Origin: JAOPZW01 sp963707695 | GTDB lineage: Bacteria > Actinomycetota > Thermoleophilia > Solirubrobacterales > Solirubrobacteraceae | Reading direction: 5' to 3' | Assembly (NCBI GenBank): GCA_963707695.1 | Contig: CAVPQY010000003.1 | Location: 868,001-932,000, forward strand | Length of the DNA stretch: 64,000 bases | Shown: positions 23,097-34,204 of the stretch, one piece after another | Position numbering within the stretch: position 1 is the first letter of the stretch | How the letters are laid out: each line of letters starts with the position of its first letter | Notes under the pieces: generated by a model | Told to the model about the DNA's origin: nothing | What the model saw: the letters and a program-made list of their open reading frames with translations, nothing else | Databases searched by the model: none | Made by a program: the position numbers and the translations under genes

Positions 23097-24206
23097 GTGA
23101 AGTTGTCGACGTCCTCGCAGGAGCTCCTCGCGCAGCTGCAGACCGTCGCTCGCGTCGCGTCGACGCGCAGTGCCGTCCAGGCCCTCTCCGGCGTCCAGAT
23201 CGTCGCCGGCGACGACGGCGTCGAGCTCCGCGCGACGGACATGGAGGTCGGCCTCCGCGACCCGCTGCGGGCCGAGGTCGTCCGGCCCGGCGAGGCCGTC
23301 CTCCCCGCACGCCTGCTCCTGGACGTCGTCCGGCAGCTCCCCGGCACCGACGTGACGCTCGAGCTGCGCCCCGCCGAGCAGGACGTGGAGGTCGTCTCCG
23401 GCACCGCGCGCTTCCACCTCCGGACGCTCCGGGCCGAGGACTTCCCGCCGCTGCCCGACCCCGAGGGCGACACCGTCGTCACCGTCCCCGCCCAGGCCTT
23501 CGTGGAGACGGTCGCCAAGGTGTCCCGCTCCGCCTCGCGCGACGAGACGCGCCCGATCCTCACCGGCATCCTGGTCTCGGCCCAGGGCAGCGACCTGCGC
23601 ATGGTGGCGACGGATTCCTACCGCCTCAGCGTCAAGGAGACGACGCTCGACGAGCCGCTGGACGGCGGGTTCGAGGCCAACGTCCCGGCCCGGGCGCTCG
23701 AGGAGCTCGCCCGCGTCGTCGGGCAGGCCAGCGCCGAGACGATCGACATCGCCGTCCGCTCGAACCAGGTCGTGTTCCGGGCCGGCGGCGTGACCCTCTC
23801 GTCACGGCTCATCGATGGTCAGTTCCCGAACTACCGACAGCTCCTGCCGGACGCGTTCGAGCACGAGCTGCACTTGCCGGGCGAGGAGCTCACGGGCGTC
23901 GTGCGGCGCATCAGCCTCATGGCGCAGAAGAACGCGCCGCTGCGCCTGAGCTTCCGCGAGGGCGAGCTCACCGTGTCGGCCCAGACGCCCGACGTCGGCG
24001 AGGCCAGCGAGCCGCTCCCGGTGCCGTTCCACGGCGAGGAGTTCGAGATCGGGTTCAACCCGGACTTCCTGCGCGACGGCCTGGAGTCGATCGAGTCCGG
24101 CGACGTCGTCCTCAAGCTCATCTCGCCCCTGCGGCCCGGACTGTTGGAGGCCGGCGACGGCAGCGGGTTCCTCTACCTGATCATGCCCATCCGGCTCAAC
24201 GTCTGA
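23097..24206 (+). CDS. dnaN: DNA polymerase III beta sliding clamp
   Basis: A 369-residue clamp with the usual three repeated domains. Markers are MKLSTSS-type start (GTG), ELLAQLQTVARVASTRSAVQALSGV, LRATDMEVGLRD, LPARLLLDVVRQLP, SRDETRPILTGILV, RMVATDSYRLSVKE, LIDGQFPNYRQLLPD, and the C-terminal YLIMPIRLNV that contributes the partner-binding pocket. AAGGA lies eight bases upstream of the GTG. It encircles DNA and tethers the polymerase. Confidence 0.96.
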   Translation: MKLSTSSQELLAQLQTVARVASTRSAVQALSGVQIVAGDDGVELRATDMEVGLRDPLRAEVVRPGEAVLPARLLLDVVRQLPGTDVTLELRPAEQDVEVVSGTARFHLRTLRAEDFPPLPDPEGDTVVTVPAQAFVETVAKVSRSASRDETRPILTGILVSAQGSDLRMVATDSYRLSVKETTLDEPLDGGFEANVPARALEELARVVGQASAETIDIAVRSNQVVFRAGGVTLSSRLIDGQFPNYRQLLPDAFEHELHLPGEELTGVVRRISLMAQKNAPLRLSFREGELTVSAQTPDVGEASEPLPVPFHGEEFEIGFNPDFLRDGLESIESGDVVLKLISPLRPGLLEAGDGSGFLYLIMPIRLNV

Positions 24207-24222
24207 GGCCGCCGCCCCGGCC

Positions 24223-25338
24223 GTGGTCGTCACCCGCCTCCGTCTCCGGGACTTCCGGACCTACGCCGCGGCGGACGTCGCCCTCGGCGACCGGCTGACG
24301 ATCGTGCACGGCCCCAACGGCGCCGGCAAGACGAACCTCCTCGAGGCGCTGTACTTCGGCTGCACCGGGCGCTCGTGCCGGACGACGAACGAGCGCGAGG
24401 TCGTGCGGTTCGGCGCCGGGGCGACCCGGGTGGAGGTCGACCTGCAGGACGGGGACGGCCCCCACGGGCTGAGCGTCGGCTTCCAGCCGGGCGAGCCCAA
24501 GCGCCTGAAGGCCGACGGCGCCCCCGTCGAGCGCCTCCTCGAGGCACCGTCCCGGCCGCTGGTCGCGGTCTTCCTGCCCGACCGCCTCGAGCTCGTGAAG
24601 GGTGCCCCGGCGGTGCGTCGCGCCCACCTCGACCAGGTCGTGACCGGTCTCTGGCCGGCGCGGAGCGCCCCCCGCCGCGCCTACGGGCAGGCGCTGGCCC
24701 AGCGCAACGCGCTGCTCGTCCGCCTGCGCACGGGCGCCGCCGGCCAGGACGCGCTGCGCGCCTGGGACCTCCAGCTCGCCCGCCACGCCCTCGCCCTGCG
24801 CGACGACCGCGCGAGCGCCGTGGCGCTCCTGGAGGAGCGCTTCGCCACGCTCGCGGCGGACCTCGGGCTGGCCGGCGCCGCGGAGCTCCGCTACCGACCG
24901 CGGACGCGCGCCACGTCCCCCGAGGAGCTCGCCGACGAGCTGGCCGAGCGGCTGCCGACGGACCTCGAGCGGGGCTTCACCGGCCACGGCCCGCACCGCG
25001 ACGACCTCGCCCTGCTGCGCGACGGGCGCGAGCTACGCGCCTACGGGTCGCAGGGCGAGCAGCGCCTCGCGCTCCTCGCGCTCCTCCTGGCCGAGCGCGA
25101 CGCGCTGACCGCGGAGCGGGGCTCGCCCCCGCTGCTCCTCCTCGACGACGTCCTGTCCGAGCTCGACGCGACCCGACGCGAGCGGCTCTTCGCGCATCTC
25201 GACGCCCCCGGTCAAGCCCTCGTGACGACGACCGACCTGGGCCACGTGCCGGGAGACCGCGCGGCCGACGCCACGCGCCTGCGGGTCGAGGGAGGCCTTG
25301 TGGAGCGCGCATCCGAGCCCGTGGCGGCGGCGTCGTGA
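24223..25338 (+). CDS. recF: DNA replication and repair protein RecF
   Basis: A 371-residue SMC-like ATPase that helps load RecA at gaps. The N-terminal VTRLRLRDFRTYAAADVAL precedes the P-loop HGPNGAGKTNLLEALYF. AVFLPDRLELVKGAPAVRRAHLDQVV, GFTGHGPHRDDLALLRDG and the signature YGSQGEQRLALLALLLAE follow, then Walker B LLLLDDVLSELDATRRERLF. Start GTG at 24223, 16 bases after dnaN. Standard position in the dnaA-dnaN-recF cluster. Confidence 0.95.
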   Translation: MVVTRLRLRDFRTYAAADVALGDRLTIVHGPNGAGKTNLLEALYFGCTGRSCRTTNEREVVRFGAGATRVEVDLQDGDGPHGLSVGFQPGEPKRLKADGAPVERLLEAPSRPLVAVFLPDRLELVKGAPAVRRAHLDQVVTGLWPARSAPRRAYGQALAQRNALLVRLRTGAAGQDALRAWDLQLARHALALRDDRASAVALLEERFATLAADLGLAGAAELRYRPRTRATSPEELADELAERLPTDLERGFTGHGPHRDDLALLRDGRELRAYGSQGEQRLALLALLLAERDALTAERGSPPLLLLDDVLSELDATRRERLFAHLDAPGQALVTTTDLGHVPGDRAADATRLRVEGGLVERASEPVAAAS

Positions 25339-25658
25339 CGCGCCGACGCCACGCGCCGCGGACGGCCGGCGGCGCGGTCCAGGCGCTGGCGGACGCGCTC
25401 GCGCCGCAGACCCTGCTGGCCGACGTCCAGCGGGCCTGGCCGTCGGCCGTCGGCGAGCTCGTGGCCGCGCACGCCACCCCGACCGCCGACCGCGGCGGCA
25501 CCCTCGTCGTGACGTGCGACGCGGCGGTCTGGGCCCAGGAGCTCGACCTCATGGCCCCCGACCTCGTGAGCCGGCTCAACGCCGCGCTCGGCGCCGACGT
25601 CGTCCGAGGGCTGCGCTGCCAGGCGGTGGCCCCGCGAAGCTGGGGTCTGGAGGGCTGA
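25335..25658 (+). CDS. DUF721 protein (DciA-like)
   Basis: A 107-residue DUF721 protein. The core ALADALAPQTLLADVQRAWPSAVGELVAAHATPTADRGGTLVV and WAQELDLMAPDLVSRLNAAL is the fold shared with DciA, which loads the replicative helicase in many bacteria. The neighbourhood between recF and gyrB is where actinobacterial DUF721 genes sit. GTG start overlaps the recF stop (GTGA). Helicase loading is inferred from the family. Confidence 0.88.
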   Translation: MTRRRHAPRTAGGAVQALADALAPQTLLADVQRAWPSAVGELVAAHATPTADRGGTLVVTCDAAVWAQELDLMAPDLVSRLNAALGADVVRGLRCQAVAPRSWGLEG

Positions 25659-25718
25659 GAAGTAGCAATTTTGCAGCACTTTCGCGTCGCTCAGCGGCCC
25701 GGGGAACCCCCGGTCCTT

Positions 25719-25727
25719 TGGTATACT
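25719..25727 (+). promoter_or_regulatory. Candidate extended -10 promoter for gyrB
   Basis: TGgTATACT, a strong extended -10, in the most AT-rich stretch nearby (25656-25735). It predicts a leader of about 70 bases before the gyrB ATG. Confidence 0.6.
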
Positions 25728-25748
25728 TCTGTCAACCAGATGCAGCCG

Positions 25749-25781
25749 CCCCGGCCGGGTCCGACCGACCCGTCGCCGGGG
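25749..25781 (+). promoter_or_regulatory. Strong hairpin in the gyrB 5' leader
   Basis: CCCCGGC pairs with GCCGGGG and, inside it, CGGGT pairs with ACCCG around a seven-base loop; a two-base bulge lies on the right arm. Twelve GC-rich pairs end 23 bases before the ATG, just ahead of the GGAGG ribosome site. Confidence 0.55.
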
Positions 25782-25804
25782 CGTTTCACGTCAGCCGGAG
25801 GCAC

Positions 25805-28219
<2,415 letters not shown>

Positions 28220-28241
28220 CCAGTCAGGAGTGACCTAGAGC

Positions 28242-30881
28242 ATGGCTTCCACCGACGTCATCGGCGGAGGGAACATCGAGCCGCGCGCCCTCGAGGACGA
28301 GATGCGCTCGGCCTACCTCGACTACGCGATGTCCGTCATCGTGGGCCGGGCGCTGCCCGACGTCCGCGACGGGCTCAAGCCGGTCCACCGGCGCGTCCTG
28401 TTCTCGATGTCCGAGAGCGGGATGGGCCCCACCCGGCCGTACTCGAAGTGCGCCCGCATCGTCGGCGACGTGATGGGCAACTACCACCCGCACGGCGACT
28501 CGGCGATCTACGACACGCTCGTCCGGATGGCGCAGGAGTTCTCCATGCGCCACCCGCTGGTCGACGGCCAGGGGAACTTCGGCTCGATCGACGACGACCC
28601 CGCGGCGGCGATGCGGTACACGGAGGCCCGGCTGACCCGGCTGGCCACCGAGATGCTGCGCGACATCGACATGGACACGGTCGACTTCGTGCCGAACTAC
28701 GACGGGCGCAAGCAGGAGCCGCTCGTCCTGCCGGCGCGGTTCCCGAACCTCCTCGTCAACGGCTCGTCGGGCATCGCCGTCGGCATGGCCACGAACATCC
28801 CGCCGCACAACCTCCGCGAGGTCACCGACGCGGTCGTCGCGCTCATCGACAACCCGGCGATCACCGTCGAGGAGCTGATGCAGCACGTCAAGGGGCCCGA
28901 CTTCCCGACGGGCGGGATCATCCTCGGCCGGCAGGGCATCCGCGACGCCTACGAGACCGGCCGCGGTCGCGTCCGCGTGCGTGCGCGCGCCCACACCGAG
29001 CCCCTGACCCAGGGCAAGGAGGCGATCGTCGTCACGGAGCTGCCCTTCATGGTCAAGAAGGGCGGCGAGGGCGCGCTCATCCAGAAGATCGCCCAGCTCG
29101 TCAACGACAAGAAGATCCCGGACATCACCGACCTGCGGGACGAGTCCGACCGCCACGGCATGCGCCTGGTCATCGAGCTCAAGCGCGACGCCCTGCCCAA
29201 GGTCGTGCTGAACAACCTCTACAAGCACACGGCGATGCAGACGACCTTCGGGGTCAACACCGTCGCCCTGGTCGACGGCGTCCCGAGGACGCTGTCGCTG
29301 CGCGAGGTCCTCGGCGCCTACGTCGCCCACCAGCGCGAGGTCGTCGTCCGCCGCACGAAGTTCGAGCTGGCCCAGAAGGAGGCGCGCGCCCACGTCCTCG
29401 AGGGCCTGCTCATCGCGCTCGACCACCTCGACGCGATCATCGAGCTCATCCGCGGCAGCCGCGACCGCGACTCGGCCCGGACGCAGCTCATGGAGCGCTT
29501 CGGGCTCTCGGCGATCCAGGCCTCGGCGATCCTCGACCTCCGCCTGGCTCAGCTCACCGCGCTCGAGGCGGACGCCATCAAGAACGAGCACGCCGACGTC
29601 ACGGAGCGCATCCGCGAGCTGCGGGCGATCCTCGGCGACGAGCTGCGCGTGCTGAGCATCATCAAGGAGGAGCTCGAGGAGATCGCCGCGCGCTTCGCCG
29701 ACGAGCGCCGCACCGAGATCACGGCGAGCGAGGACGAGCTCGACATCGAGGACCTGATCGCCGACCAGCAGATGGTCATCACGATCACGAAGAGCGGCTA
29801 CATCAAGTCCCTCCCGCTCGCGACGTACCGCCAGCAGCGACGCGGCGGCGTCGGCGTGACCGGGATGGACATGAAGGACGGCGACTACATCGAGCACCTC
29901 TTCGTGTGCTCGTCGCACGACTTCCTGCTCTTCTTCTCCAACCGCGGCAAGGTGTACCGCTCGAAGGTCTACGAGCTGCCCGAGGCGTCGCGCACGGCGA
30001 AGGGCCGCGCGCTGGTGAACATCCTGCCGCTGCGCGAGGGCGAGCGGGTCCAGTCCGTCCTCTCCACCCGCGACTTCCACGAGGCGGAGTTCCTCGTGTT
30101 CGCGACGAAGCAGGGGACGGTCAAGAAGACCGAGTTCCTCGCCTACAACACGCCGATCAAGGCCGACGGGATCATCGCCATCAACATCCGCGACGACGAC
30201 GAGCTCGTCGCGGTGCGCCGGGTCGATCCGGGCGACGAGATCCTCATGGTCTCGCGCGACGGGCTGGCCGTGCGGTTCGAGGAGCGCGGCGTGCGCGCGA
30301 TGGGCCGCCCGTCGGCCGGCGTGCGCGGCATGAACATCACCGGCGCCGACAACGAGGTGCTGGCCATGGACGTCGCGCGCGACGACCAGGAGCTCCTCGT
30401 CGTCACCGAGAACGGGTTCGGCAAGCGCACCCCGGTCAGCGAGTACCGCAAGACCTCGCGCGGGGCCAAGGGCGTCCAGACGATCAAGTTCTCCGAGCGG
30501 CGCGGCGGATTGGCGGCGGCGCTCGTGGTGCGGCCGCACCAGGAGCTCGTCTTCATCTCCCAGGAGGGCATGGTCCAGCGCACCAACGTGCGCGGGATCC
30601 GCGCCACCGGCCGCGCGGCCCAGGGCGTCACGCTCATGAACGTCCGCGAGGAGGACCACGTCTCCGCGGTGGCGCTCGTGGTCGAGTCCGACGGCGCGAC
30701 GGCGGCCGTCGTGAGCGACGAGGCGCTGGCCGACGGGCCGCTCGACCTGTCGGCCGACAGCGGCGACACGCTGCCGGACGGCGTGGTCGACGAGGACGTC
30801 CCGGAGGGGGTCGACGGGGCCGCGCCGACCACCGACCTGGGGTCCTCGGACGAGGCCCCCGAGGAGGACGGCGAGGCGTAG
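28242..30881 (+). CDS. gyrA: DNA gyrase subunit A
   Basis: An 879-residue subunit. The catalytic tyrosine is Tyr126 in AAMRYTEARLTRLA. The quinolone-determining region reads GNYHPHGDSAIYDTLVRMAQ with Ser87 and Asp91 at the sensitive positions. The GyrA box QQRRGGVG, needed for DNA wrapping and negative supercoiling, starts the six-bladed C-terminal domain, so this is gyrase and not topoisomerase IV. The final 70 residues (ADGPLDLSADSGDTLPDG to EEDGEA) form a long acidic tail. Confidence 0.97.
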   Translation: MASTDVIGGGNIEPRALEDEMRSAYLDYAMSVIVGRALPDVRDGLKPVHRRVLFSMSESGMGPTRPYSKCARIVGDVMGNYHPHGDSAIYDTLVRMAQEFSMRHPLVDGQGNFGSIDDDPAAAMRYTEARLTRLATEMLRDIDMDTVDFVPNYDGRKQEPLVLPARFPNLLVNGSSGIAVGMATNIPPHNLREVTDAVVALIDNPAITVEELMQHVKGPDFPTGGIILGRQGIRDAYETGRGRVRVRARAHTEPLTQGKEAIVVTELPFMVKKGGEGALIQKIAQLVNDKKIPDITDLRDESDRHGMRLVIELKRDALPKVVLNNLYKHTAMQTTFGVNTVALVDGVPRTLSLREVLGAYVAHQREVVVRRTKFELAQKEARAHVLEGLLIALDHLDAIIELIRGSRDRDSARTQLMERFGLSAIQASAILDLRLAQLTALEADAIKNEHADVTERIRELRAILGDELRVLSIIKEELEEIAARFADERRTEITASEDELDIEDLIADQQMVITITKSGYIKSLPLATYRQQRRGGVGVTGMDMKDGDYIEHLFVCSSHDFLLFFSNRGKVYRSKVYELPEASRTAKGRALVNILPLREGERVQSVLSTRDFHEAEFLVFATKQGTVKKTEFLAYNTPIKADGIIAINIRDDDELVAVRRVDPGDEILMVSRDGLAVRFEERGVRAMGRPSAGVRGMNITGADNEVLAMDVARDDQELLVVTENGFGKRTPVSEYRKTSRGAKGVQTIKFSERRGGLAAALVVRPHQELVFISQEGMVQRTNVRGIRATGRAAQGVTLMNVREEDHVSAVALVVESDGATAAVVSDEALADGPLDLSADSGDTLPDGVVDEDVPEGVDGAAPTTDLGSSDEAPEEDGEA

Positions 30882-30898
30882 GGATCCGTCGGACCCGA

Positions 30899-30907
30899 TG
30901 CTAGGAT
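30899..30907 (+). promoter_or_regulatory. Candidate extended -10 promoter after gyrA
   Basis: TGcTAGGAT just after the gyrA stop. It predicts a transcript start near 30914, immediately upstream of the 16S-tail complement, giving the downstream element its own promoter. Confidence 0.4.
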
Positions 30908-30913
30908 CGCCTC

Positions 30914-31132
30914 ACCAGAGAAAGGAGGTGGTCCACATCTGTAGTCACAGTTCTTGCGGGACCCTGGAGGTGACCGGCCGCTAGGTCGAGTCAGGCTGGA
31001 ACTCCTAGCGGAGTCCAACCCGGGCCACCCGCCGAGGGTCCGCTGGGATCTGGTCCCCCCGGCGCCGTAGGACCGTCGGTGCATGTCCAGTCATGATGTG
31101 AGGAGAGGGCCCCGTGTCGACGGGGCCCTCTC
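30914..31132 (+). ncRNA. Candidate structured small RNA or leader-peptide RNA after gyrA
   Basis: About 219 bases between gyrA and a strong terminator, with no plus-strand gene following. At 30919-30935 AGAAAGGAGGTGGTCCA is complementary to the whole 3' tail of 16S rRNA (one G-U pair). It is followed by a possible 18-codon ORF, VVHICSHSSCGTLEVTGR, whose GTG at 30928 overlaps the ribosome site; an ATC in the same frame lies at ideal spacing. The ORF stop lies in the left arm of an 8-base perfect stem (30978-30985 with 31004-31011). A second stem is 31031-31038 with 31056-31063. A dedicated promoter-like element and terminator bracket it. Function unknown; I do not match it to a named RNA family. 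Confidence 0.4.
31103..31132 (+). terminator. Strong hairpin terminator
   Basis: GAGAGGGCCCCG and CGGGGCCCTCTC form 12 perfect pairs around a six-base TGTCGA loop, the strongest simple hairpin in the gap between gyrA and the convergent oxidase gene. The U-tract is weak (TGCGTTCC). Confidence 0.75.
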
Positions 31133-31193
31133 TGCGTTCCGGGCCGGTGTGCGGCGGCGCGGGCAGCGCCGCGGGCGGTGGGGGTGGCGCGGG

Positions 31194-32583
31194 CTACGGT
31201 CCGACCGCCGGCAGGCGGTGGTTGCCGATCACGACGTCGGCGGGATCGAGCCGCTCCTTCACCGCGGCCAGGCGCGCCGCGTCGCCCGGGCGGAAGGCCC
31301 GTCCAGGGTCCTGGCCGCCGGCGAGGAAGGTCAGCGGGCACCGGTCGGTCGACGTCGGGGCCACGGCGGTGCGGAAGTCGAGCAGCGCTCCGCCGATCGC
31401 CTCGGCGTGCTCCGGCCCGCCCAGGGGCGCGCCGAGGGCGTACGCGAAGAAGGGCTCGGGCACCGGCCCCGAAGACCGACGGCGTCTCGGGGTCGCGGGC
31501 CAGGGCGCCGCCGAGGTGGCGGAGCTGCACGAAGGCGAGCGGCGTGCCCGACTCGGGGCCGGCCAGCGCGACCAGGCGGTCGAGCGTCGCCTCGTCGACG
31601 TCGGTGAGGAGCGTCCCGTCGAGCTGGGCGGGCAGCGGCATCGGCGGCTCCTGGGCGAGCGTCCCGAGCTCGTCGATGCCGGTGGGCCGCAGGTCGTCGA
31701 TCAGGACCGGCGCGGCGGCGCGCAGCGGGGCGACGACCTCGCGGCCCCACGTCTCGTCGCCGAGGACGGACACGCCGACGCGGACGACGCACCGGCCGCG
31801 GAGCTCGGGCGGGACGGTCGGCAGCGGCGGGACGTGCATGACGGTCGCCATCGACGTGACCTCTTCGCCGACGGTCTCGACCCAGCGGCGCCAGGCGCCC
31901 AGGACGTCGCGGGCGTGCTCGCCCGACCACGTGAGCAGGCCGCCGAAGATGGCCGGCGCGCGGTGCAGGCGCACCTCCAGCGCGGTCACGACGGCAAGGC
32001 TGCCCGCGCCGCCGCGCAGGGCCCAGAAGGCCTCGGGGTCGCGGTCGGGCGTGAGTCGCGACCGCGTGCCGTCGCCGTCGACGACCTCGATCGCGAGGAC
32101 CGACCCGGCGCCCGAGCCGAGGGCGCGCGCGAACCAGCTGATGCCACCGCCGAGGCAGTAGCCGGCGATGCTGATGTCGGGCGCGCTGCCGCACACACCG
32201 TGGAGCCCGTGGCGGGCGGTGACCTCGTGCAGCTCGCCCCAGCGCACCCCGGCGCCGACGCGGGCCGAGGCGGCCCGGACGTCGACCTCGACGTCGCGCA
32301 GCTCGTGCGTGCGGATCAGGACGCAGTCCTCCATGGCCGAGGTCGCGCCGTGGCCGCCCGCCTGCGCCGTGACCCGGAGGCCGGCGGCCGCGGCGGCGCG
32401 CACGACGGCGGCCACGTCGGCGGCGTCCTTCGGGACGACGACCGCGGCGGGTCGCTGGTCGACGTTGACGGTGTGGGGTGCTCGCGCCTCGTCGTAGCCC
32501 GGGTCGCCGGCCGCGATGACGGAGCCCCGCATGGTGGCTCGGAGGTCGCGGGCCAGCGCGCCGGTCGCGGCGAAGGTCGTCAT
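31194..32583 (-). CDS. FAD-linked oxidase (BBE/berberine-bridge-like), one frameshift
   Basis: About 463 residues of the PCMH-type FAD-binding oxidoreductase family. The N-terminal FAD domain has TVNVDQRPAAVVVPKDAADVAAVVRAA, VTAQAGGHGATSAMEDCVLIRTHEL, VGAGVRWGELHEVTARHGLHGVCGSAPDISIAGYCLGGGISWFARALG, and the substrate domain ends with GGALLDFRTAVAPTSTDRC. The final LDPADVVIGNHRLPAVGP is the BBE C-terminus. A one-base shift near 31465 divides the frame. Oxidises an alcohol, sugar or secondary metabolite; the substrate is unknown. It stands alone, convergent with the RNA after gyrA. Confidence 0.82.
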
Positions 32584-32702
32584 CCGAGCAGCGTCGTCGG
32601 GCGGCGGCCCGGGGACCAGGGAGGTGGCTCGCCCGCCGAGGTGCGGGAAGCCGTAGCGGGCGGTGCCTCGGGGCGGTCGGCTAGGCCGCCGAGGGTGGTG
32701 GC

Positions 32703-33299
32703 CTACGCCGCCTCGGCGAAGGCCTCGCCGAGGTCCGGCAACCACATGCGCCAGGCGGCCGGGATGGTCGGGCTCGCGACGTGGATGAAGACGTTCGGGC
32801 TCGGCGCCGACGGGCGGCGCCTGGGATGCATCCCGGCCTGGGCCGGGAGGTGGTCGCCCTTGCGGCGGTTGCAGGGTGCGCAGGAGGCGACGATGTTGTC
32901 CCAGTCGGACGAGCCGCCCTTGGACCGCGGGATGACGTGGTCGACGGTGAGGTTCGCCTTCGCGCCGCAGTACTGGCACGCCCACCCGTCGCGCGCGAAG
33001 ACCGCGCGGCGGGTGATCTTGCGCCGGTGGGTGTCGCGCGGGACGCGGACGTACGTCACGAGGCGGATCACGACCGGGCGGGGCATCGCCGTGTGCTCGG
33101 ACCGCAGCTCCCACGACGCGTGCTCGAGCACCTCGGCCTTGGCCTTGAGCAGGAGCACCGCGGCGCGGCGCACGGAGCAGACGTTGATCGGCTCGAAGGT
33201 CGCGTTGAGGACGAGCACCCGGCCAGCAGCACGTCCGCGCGGCCGGTGCTCGGAGACCGGCGCGGACCCTACGTGGCCTGGTGGCGTCGAGCTCCCCAT
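32703..33299 (-). CDS. HNH endonuclease
   Basis: A 198-residue stand-alone HNH protein. VLVLNATFEPINVCSVRRAAVLLLKAKAEVLE and VVIRLVTYVRVPRDTHRRKITRRAVFARDGWACQYCGA lead into the HNH core NLTVDHVIPRSKGGSSDWDNIVASCAPCNRRKG with two CxxC zinc pairs. This is a widespread housekeeping-type actinobacterial family of uncertain role, not a mobile intron nuclease. A TACACT -10 (33314-33319) lies 14 bases upstream of the chosen ATG. The first 25 residues are poorly conserved in character; a GTG start inside is possible. Confidence 0.85.
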   Translation of the reverse strand: MGSSTPPGHVGSAPVSEHRPRGRAAGRVLVLNATFEPINVCSVRRAAVLLLKAKAEVLEHASWELRSEHTAMPRPVVIRLVTYVRVPRDTHRRKITRRAVFARDGWACQYCGAKANLTVDHVIPRSKGGSSDWDNIVASCAPCNRRKGDHLPAQAGMHPRRRPSAPSPNVFIHVASPTIPAAWRMWLPDLGEAFAEAA

Positions 33300-33313
33300 G
33301 GCGCGCTCGGCGG

Positions 33314-33319
33314 TGAGTG
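33314..33319 (-). promoter_or_regulatory. Candidate -10 for the HNH gene
   Basis: TACACT on the minus strand, 14 bases before the ATG, implying a very short leader. Fourth occurrence of this hexamer at a unit start. Confidence 0.4.
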
Positions 33320-33346
33320 TACCCGCGACGGGTACGGACGGGCGCG

Positions 33347-34204
33347 TCAGGATGCGGCCGGGTAGCTGCCCAGGAGCCGGACGTCCTCGCAGTGCGCGTG
33401 CAGCGCCGCGACCGCGTCGGCGACGGCCGCCTCGTCGGCGCGGCCCTCCGCGTCGACCAGGAAGACGTAGTGCCCGAGCCCGGACCGGCGCGGCCGCGAC
33501 TCGATCTTCACGAGGTTCACGCCGCGGAAGGCGAACTCCGACAGGCAGCGCACGAGCCACCCCGGGGAGCGGTCGCCCGCGCCGGCGAAGGCCAGCGACG
33601 TCTTCCACGCCCCGCCGGTCCGGCCCGCCGGCGGCGCACCGGGACGGGCGACCCACACGAACCGCGTCGCGTTGTCGGGGTCGTCGTCCACGCCCTCGCG
33701 CAGCACGACCCCGCGGTGGAGGTCGGCCGCCGCGCGCGGGCCCAGCGCGGCCCAGGGCGCGTCCGCGGCGACGACCTCGCGGACGGCCTCCGCCGTCGAG
33801 GTGGCGGCGCGCACGTCGGCCTGCGGCAGCTCGCGGCGCAGGAAGGCGGCGCACTGCCCGAGCGGCTGCGGGTGCGAGACGACGACGGCCACGTCGGCGA
33901 GCGAGAGCGCCCGGCGCGCGACCAGGCAGGTCCTGATGCGCAGGACCGTCTCGCCCACGACCGTCACGCCCGCATCGGCGGCGACGAGGCCGTCGAGGGT
34001 CGCGTTGACCGCGCCCTCCAGCGCGTTCTCGATCGGCACGAGCGCCCGCTGGACGTCGCCGTCGCGCACCGCCGCCAGCGCGGCGGGGATCGTCGGGTAC
34101 GGGACCCGCTCGACCGGCCCGTCCGCACCCTCCGGCCCCGCGGTGGCCGCGCGGAGCGCCTCGTCGCTGAAGGTCCCCTCGGGGCCGAGGAAGGCCGCGC
34201 GCAT
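33347..34204 (-). CDS. pheA: Prephenate dehydratase
   Basis: Converts prephenate to phenylpyruvate for phenylalanine. The 285-residue protein has AAFLGPEGTFSDEAL, VPYPTIPAALAAVRDGDVQRALVPIENALEGAVNATLD, HPQPLGQCAAFLRRELP, AALGPRAAADLHRGVVLREGVDDDPDNATRFVWVAR with the catalytic TRF, then an ACT regulatory domain (KTSLAFAGAGDRSPGWLVRCLSEFAFRGVNLVKIESRPRR) that binds phenylalanine. Its ATG overlaps the DUF4446 stop (ATGA). Confidence 0.94.
   Translation of the reverse strand: MRAAFLGPEGTFSDEALRAATAGPEGADGPVERVPYPTIPAALAAVRDGDVQRALVPIENALEGAVNATLDGLVAADAGVTVVGETVLRIRTCLVARRALSLADVAVVVSHPQPLGQCAAFLRRELPQADVRAATSTAEAVREVVAADAPWAALGPRAAADLHRGVVLREGVDDDPDNATRFVWVARPGAPPAGRTGGAWKTSLAFAGAGDRSPGWLVRCLSEFAFRGVNLVKIESRPRRSGLGHYVFLVDAEGRADEAAVADAVAALHAHCEDVRLLGSYPAAS

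Noticed and set aside
25782..25795. Fourth parS site in the gyrB leader
   Set aside because: GTTTCACGT is followed by CAGCC, so only the left half and a few bases match; treated as chance.
30905..30935. Antisense 3' end of a 16S rRNA gene
   Set aside because: Only the terminal 17 bases resemble the 16S tail; the adjoining sequence does not match the conserved 3' helix region, so this is a complementary element and not an rRNA fragment.
31194..31463. Separate small gene at the end of the oxidase
   Set aside because: The 89-codon frame (MPEPFFAYALG to LPAVGP) is the normal BBE C-terminus of the oxidase, displaced by one base.
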